From: Paenibacillus_T sp033239625
Lineage (GTDB): Bacteria; Bacillota; Bacilli; Paenibacillales; Paenibacillaceae
Direction of reading: 5' to 3'
NCBI RefSeq assembly: GCF_033239625.1
Contig: NZ_BTCK01000003.1
Coordinates: forward strand, 175,378 to 239,377
DNA: 64,000 bases
The position numbers and the translations under genes were made by a program. The notes beneath the pieces were generated by a model. The model was given only the letters and a program-made list of their open reading frames with translations, had not been told where the DNA came from and ran no database searches. Positions 61,494 through 64,000 of the stretch are shown here, piece by piece (position 1 is the stretch's first letter; each line of letters starts with the position of its first letter).

Positions 61494-62984
61494 TTAAGCT
61501 TTGAGCGACAGCGACGTGACTGAACGTGCTGGCAGGTCGAGGCGAAGTACGCCGTCTTCGAGCGTGAACGCCGTGAACGGAACGGGCTTCACTACGTCCG
61601 GCTGGTCGAACGTGTTGCAGTCGCGCAGTTCGGCGCTCGTCAGCACACGGCCTTCGATCGAGGAGAACGATTGGCCGCGCAGCTCGATGCTGATGCTCAC
61701 GGCGTCTGCATGGTGAACGTTGCAGATGCCAAGGTTGATCGTGCCGTCTGCCGCTTTGGAAGCCGTCATGCTCACTTGGTTGATGGAGCGGCCGTCCATT
61801 TCGTAGACTGGGCTGTCATAGTTCAGTTGAACCTGCTGCGCGTCTTGGTGCACCTTGTACATTTCGAATACGTGGTACGTCGGCGTCAGCACCATGCGAG
61901 GGCCGTCCGTCAGCGCTACAGCTTGCAGCACGTTAACGGTCTGCGCGATGTTCGCCATATGGAGACGATCGTTATGGTTGTGGAAAATGTTAAAGTGCAG
62001 ACCCGCGACAAGTGCGTCACGCATCGTGCTTTGTTGGTACAGGAAGCCTGGGTTCGTGCCTGGCTCTACGCCGAACCAAGTGCCCCACTCGTCGAGGATG
62101 ATGCCGACGCGTTTCTTCGGATCATACTTGTCCATTACGTTGGAGTGGCGCGTGATGAGCTCGTCCATGAAGTACGCTTTGAACATCGTCTCGAACCAGA
62201 TGCCTTCGTCGAACTGCAGGGCCGGCTTCTTCTCGTCTTCCCACAGACCTGGGTACGTATAATAGTGAAGGCTCAAGCCGTCCATATGGTTGCCGGCGCG
62301 CTCCATGAGCACTTCCGTCCAGCGGTAGTCGTCCACGTTGGCGCCGCAAGCGATACGGTAGATTTTGTTCTCGCCGTAGTTGCGGACGTATGTCTGGAAT
62401 TGGCGGTACAGGTCCGCATAATATTCAGGGCGCATATTGCCGCCGCAGCCCCAGCTTTCGTTGCCGACGCCGAAATATTTGACCTTCCAAGCTTCCTCGC
62501 GTCCGTTCTCGCGGCGCCAGTTCGCCATTGGCGATTCGCCGTTGAACGTCATGTATTCAACCCACTCGGACATTTCTTGTACCGTGCCGCTGCCGACGTT
62601 GCCGTTGATGTAAGGCTCGCAGCCGAGCAGTTCGACCAGATGCATGAATTCATGCGTACCGAAGCTGTTGTCCTCAACCACGCAGCCCCAGTGCGTGTTA
62701 ACCATGCGTTTGCGCGATTCGACCGGGCCTACGCCGTCTTTCCAGTGGTACTCGTCGGCGAAGCAGCCGCCCGGCCAGCGAAGAACCGGAATATTCAAGT
62801 TGCGAAGCGCTTCCAAAACGTCGTTGCGAATACCGCCCGTGTTCTGGATTTCGGGATTGTCGCCAACCCACAAGCCTTCGTATATGCAGCGGCCGAGATG
62901 CTCGGCGAAATGGCCATATAGGTTACGGTTAATCGTGCCGGTCGTCAGATCGGCATTCAATACAGCAGTAGGTTTCGTTGCCAT
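61494..62984 (-). CDS. abfA: Alpha-N-arabinofuranosidase, glycoside hydrolase family 51
   Basis: 496 residues, the standard GH51 size, with no signal peptide, so intracellular. The acid/base Glu sits in GVGNESWGCGG (about 175) and the nucleophile in ILDEWGTWFG (about 295). GHFAEHLGRCIYEG and RWPGGCFADEYHWKDG are invariant family blocks. It removes arabinose from imported arabino-oligosaccharides. AAGGAG lies nine bases before the ATG at 62984; a TTG one codon earlier is less likely. A palindromic operator lies 44 bases upstream. It is monocistronic. Confidence 0.96.
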   Translation of the reverse strand: MATKPTAVLNADLTTGTINRNLYGHFAEHLGRCIYEGLWVGDNPEIQNTGGIRNDVLEALRNLNIPVLRWPGGCFADEYHWKDGVGPVESRKRMVNTHWGCVVEDNSFGTHEFMHLVELLGCEPYINGNVGSGTVQEMSEWVEYMTFNGESPMANWRRENGREEAWKVKYFGVGNESWGCGGNMRPEYYADLYRQFQTYVRNYGENKIYRIACGANVDDYRWTEVLMERAGNHMDGLSLHYYTYPGLWEDEKKPALQFDEGIWFETMFKAYFMDELITRHSNVMDKYDPKKRVGIILDEWGTWFGVEPGTNPGFLYQQSTMRDALVAGLHFNIFHNHNDRLHMANIAQTVNVLQAVALTDGPRMVLTPTYHVFEMYKVHQDAQQVQLNYDSPVYEMDGRSINQVSMTASKAADGTINLGICNVHHADAVSISIELRGQSFSSIEGRVLTSAELRDCNTFDQPDVVKPVPFTAFTLEDGVLRLDLPARSVTSLSLKA

Positions 62985-63027
62985 CAATAATCGCTCCTTA
63001 ACATGTTGAATTCACTGAATTAATAAT

Positions 63028-63047
63028 TACATTAATCGATTGATGTA
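63028..63047. promoter_or_regulatory. Palindromic operator upstream of abfA
   Basis: TACATTAATCGATTGATGTA is a 20-bp palindrome with one mismatched pair and a central CG, like LacI/GalR-family operators. It overlaps the likely promoter of the GH51 gene. It does not match the AraR consensus. Confidence 0.5.
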
Positions 63048-63112
63048 TTTGTTTATCCAATAACTACACTCATCATAAAGAGCGTGGTCGGGCTTGTCAA
63101 TATGAATAAGGC

Positions 63113-63158
63113 AGAAGACGCCCGATTGGTCCGTGTCCGGATCCGTCGGGCGTCTTCT
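63113..63158 (-). terminator. Terminator of the small membrane protein gene
   Basis: AGAAGACGCCCG pairs with CGGGCGTCTTCT across a 22-base loop with an inner TCCG/CGGA pair. It overlaps the end of the membrane protein gene's 3' region and separates it from abfA. Confidence 0.75.
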
Positions 63159-63164
63159 TGTGTT

Positions 63165-63689
63165 CTAGTTGACCGCCAGCCATACGCACATGGCGGCGAT
63201 AATGGTATGCGCAATGCAGAGCAGCGGGTGCTGTCGAACGCGGAGCCACAATCTTGTAGTGGTACGGCACATCGCGATGGCAGTTACGATGGTAGCAGCG
63301 GTAAGCAGATCGCTGCCCCATTTCAACAGGAGACCGTTGGCGCCGAACAAGCCGCTCGCGGTGCTGCTGCCGATCGTATGATTATCGTGACTAAACAGTG
63401 GAGCGGTGCCGTCCGAACCGGTCTGCGAACCGAGCAGCAGGGCAAGCAGCGGCAATGCAAGCAGATGAATCGCATGCACAGTAAGCACAAGGATGGCGCC
63501 GGCCAGCGTGGGAAGGCGGCGCTGAACGAATATACGGCTGAGAGTTGAGGAGAGTGATCCTCTGCCGCTAGGCAAGGCATTGATATGCAAAGCTGCTTCG
63601 GAAGCAGCGGGCATTTCGAGCGCAGACTCATGATCGGCGTGGCAGGCGCCGGACACAGATTGCTGCAGGACGGTTGATCGGTCGGACAT
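63165..63689 (-). CDS. Hypothetical membrane protein
   Basis: 174 residues. A hydrophilic N-terminus (about 1-55) is followed by three hydrophobic segments (about 60-85, 115-135 and 150-173). Short His- and Ser-rich stretch FSHDNHTIGSS sits between the first two. No family is recognised. The ATG at 63689 follows GGAGGG. It is convergent with nothing and lies 84 bases downstream of the glycerate kinase gene on the same strand. Confidence 0.6.
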   Translation of the reverse strand: MSDRSTVLQQSVSGACHADHESALEMPAASEAALHINALPSGRGSLSSTLSRIFVQRRLPTLAGAILVLTVHAIHLLALPLLALLLGSQTGSDGTAPLFSHDNHTIGSSTASGLFGANGLLLKWGSDLLTAATIVTAIAMCRTTTRLWLRVRQHPLLCIAHTIIAAMCVWLAVN

Positions 63690-63773
63690 CGTCGCAGGCC
63701 CTCCTCACACTTTAAGTGAGATGGAACAGTATATGTCCGCCGGCTGGTCCGTTATGTACGTGGATTTACGTAC

Positions 63774-64000
63774 TTACTGTATTGGGTTTCGCTTGGACGT
63801 TGCTGCTTGCGCTGCCTTGATTAAACGGAACAGCTCGCGCGCCGTTCGGCGCATGCCCTGCAGCGCTGTCTCCGGCAGCATCGCCTGCTCCAGCGGCATT
63901 GGCCCCGAGCCGATCGGCAGCGCAGCCGTGATGCCGTGCGAAGCAAAGGCATCGGCCTCCGGCGCGATGCCGCCCGCAAGGGCGATGACGGGGATGCCGC
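63774..64000 (-). CDS. Glycerate kinase, C-terminal part (partial, runs off the window)
   Basis: The minus strand is open from the right edge for 75 codons to a TAA at 63774-63776. The translation begins GIPVIALAGGIAPEA, then ALPIGSGPMPLEQAM, and ends with an Arg/Lys-rich helix. This matches the C-terminal end of the GlxK/GarK glycerate kinase family, in which GIPVIALaGsv and PMsLeeAm are conserved. It phosphorylates D-glycerate with ATP in the cytoplasm. The start and the N-terminal half are outside the window. Confidence 0.85.
   Translation of the reverse strand, partial: GIPVIALAGGIAPEADAFASHGITAALPIGSGPMPLEQAMLPETALQGMRRTARELFRLIKAAQAATSKRNPIQ

Noticed and set aside
61671..62921. 416-codon open frame antisense to the GH51 gene
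   Set aside because: GH51 catalytic motifs fix the coding strand; the antisense frame has no start site or domain.

Overview
The window looks like the chromosome of a spore-former-type Firmicute of the family Paenibacillaceae (Paenibacillus or a close relative). The evidence is moderately high GC with strong GGAGG-type ribosome binding sites, frequent TTG/GTG (and two apparent CTG) starts, an S-layer-homology surface protein, a YwhD homologue, meso-diaminopimelate dehydrogenase, many AraC/GntR/XRE regulators, several carbohydrate-type ABC importers, and a copper-amine-oxidase-like stalk domain on a secreted RCC1 protein. This is inferred from gene families; no rRNA or tRNA gene was seen.

Layout. 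1-9 kb: tail of a probable FtsH-family protease; an ECF41-type sigma factor next to its usual partner, an AhpD-like carboxymuconolactone-decarboxylase-family gene; an HD phosphohydrolase; a GNAT gene overlapping a dihydroorotate-dehydrogenase-like domain fused to a membrane domain; and a large SLH-domain wall protein. 9-14 kb: a five-gene operon (metallophosphoesterase, tyrosine phosphatase, lipoprotein binding protein, two permeases) behind a promoter with tandem operator-like repeats. 14-17 kb: an XRE regulator between copies of a palindromic dispersed repeat, then GntR and AraC regulators. 18-27 kb: mixed housekeeping and surface genes, including exonuclease III, glutamate racemase and an RCC1-repeat protein. 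27-34 kb: an EamA transporter, an AraC regulator, a PhyH dioxygenase with HEAT repeats, a CuA-type lipoprotein and an LplABC-like sugar importer with a terminator in its leader. 34-41 kb: two adjacent ABC exporter half-transporters, a candidate small RNA, and a Gfo/Idh plus sugar isomerase pair divergent from an AraC regulator. 41-48 kb: NADP-type glutamate dehydrogenase, meso-DAP dehydrogenase, a heme-b/molybdopterin fusion oxidoreductase, an ArgD-like aminotransferase, an acyl-CoA thioesterase and a Dabb protein. 48-56 kb: an ECF sigma/DUF4179 pair, a sensor-domain membrane protein, two small genes, and an ABC-2 export operon with one frameshifted permease. 56-64 kb: an NlpC/P60 hydrolase behind a clear c-di-AMP (ydaO/yuaA) riboswitch, an M1 peptidase with a membrane partner, YwhD, a second NlpC/P60 hydrolase, a GH51 arabinofuranosidase with a palindromic operator, a membrane protein, and the 3' end of a glycerate kinase.

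Themes. Several genes concern the cell wall and surface (SLH protein, racemase, meso-DAP dehydrogenase, two NlpC/P60 enzymes, M1 peptidase). Others concern uptake and use of sugars or phosphodiesters, each under a local regulator. No phage, insertion sequence, CRISPR array or defence island was found. The most unusual items are the pseudoenzyme-like DHODH/membrane fusion, the covarying dispersed repeat, the frameshifted ABC-2 permease, the heme/Moco fusion with an internal Tat-like motif, the possible CTG starts, and the predicted non-coding RNA and leader elements.
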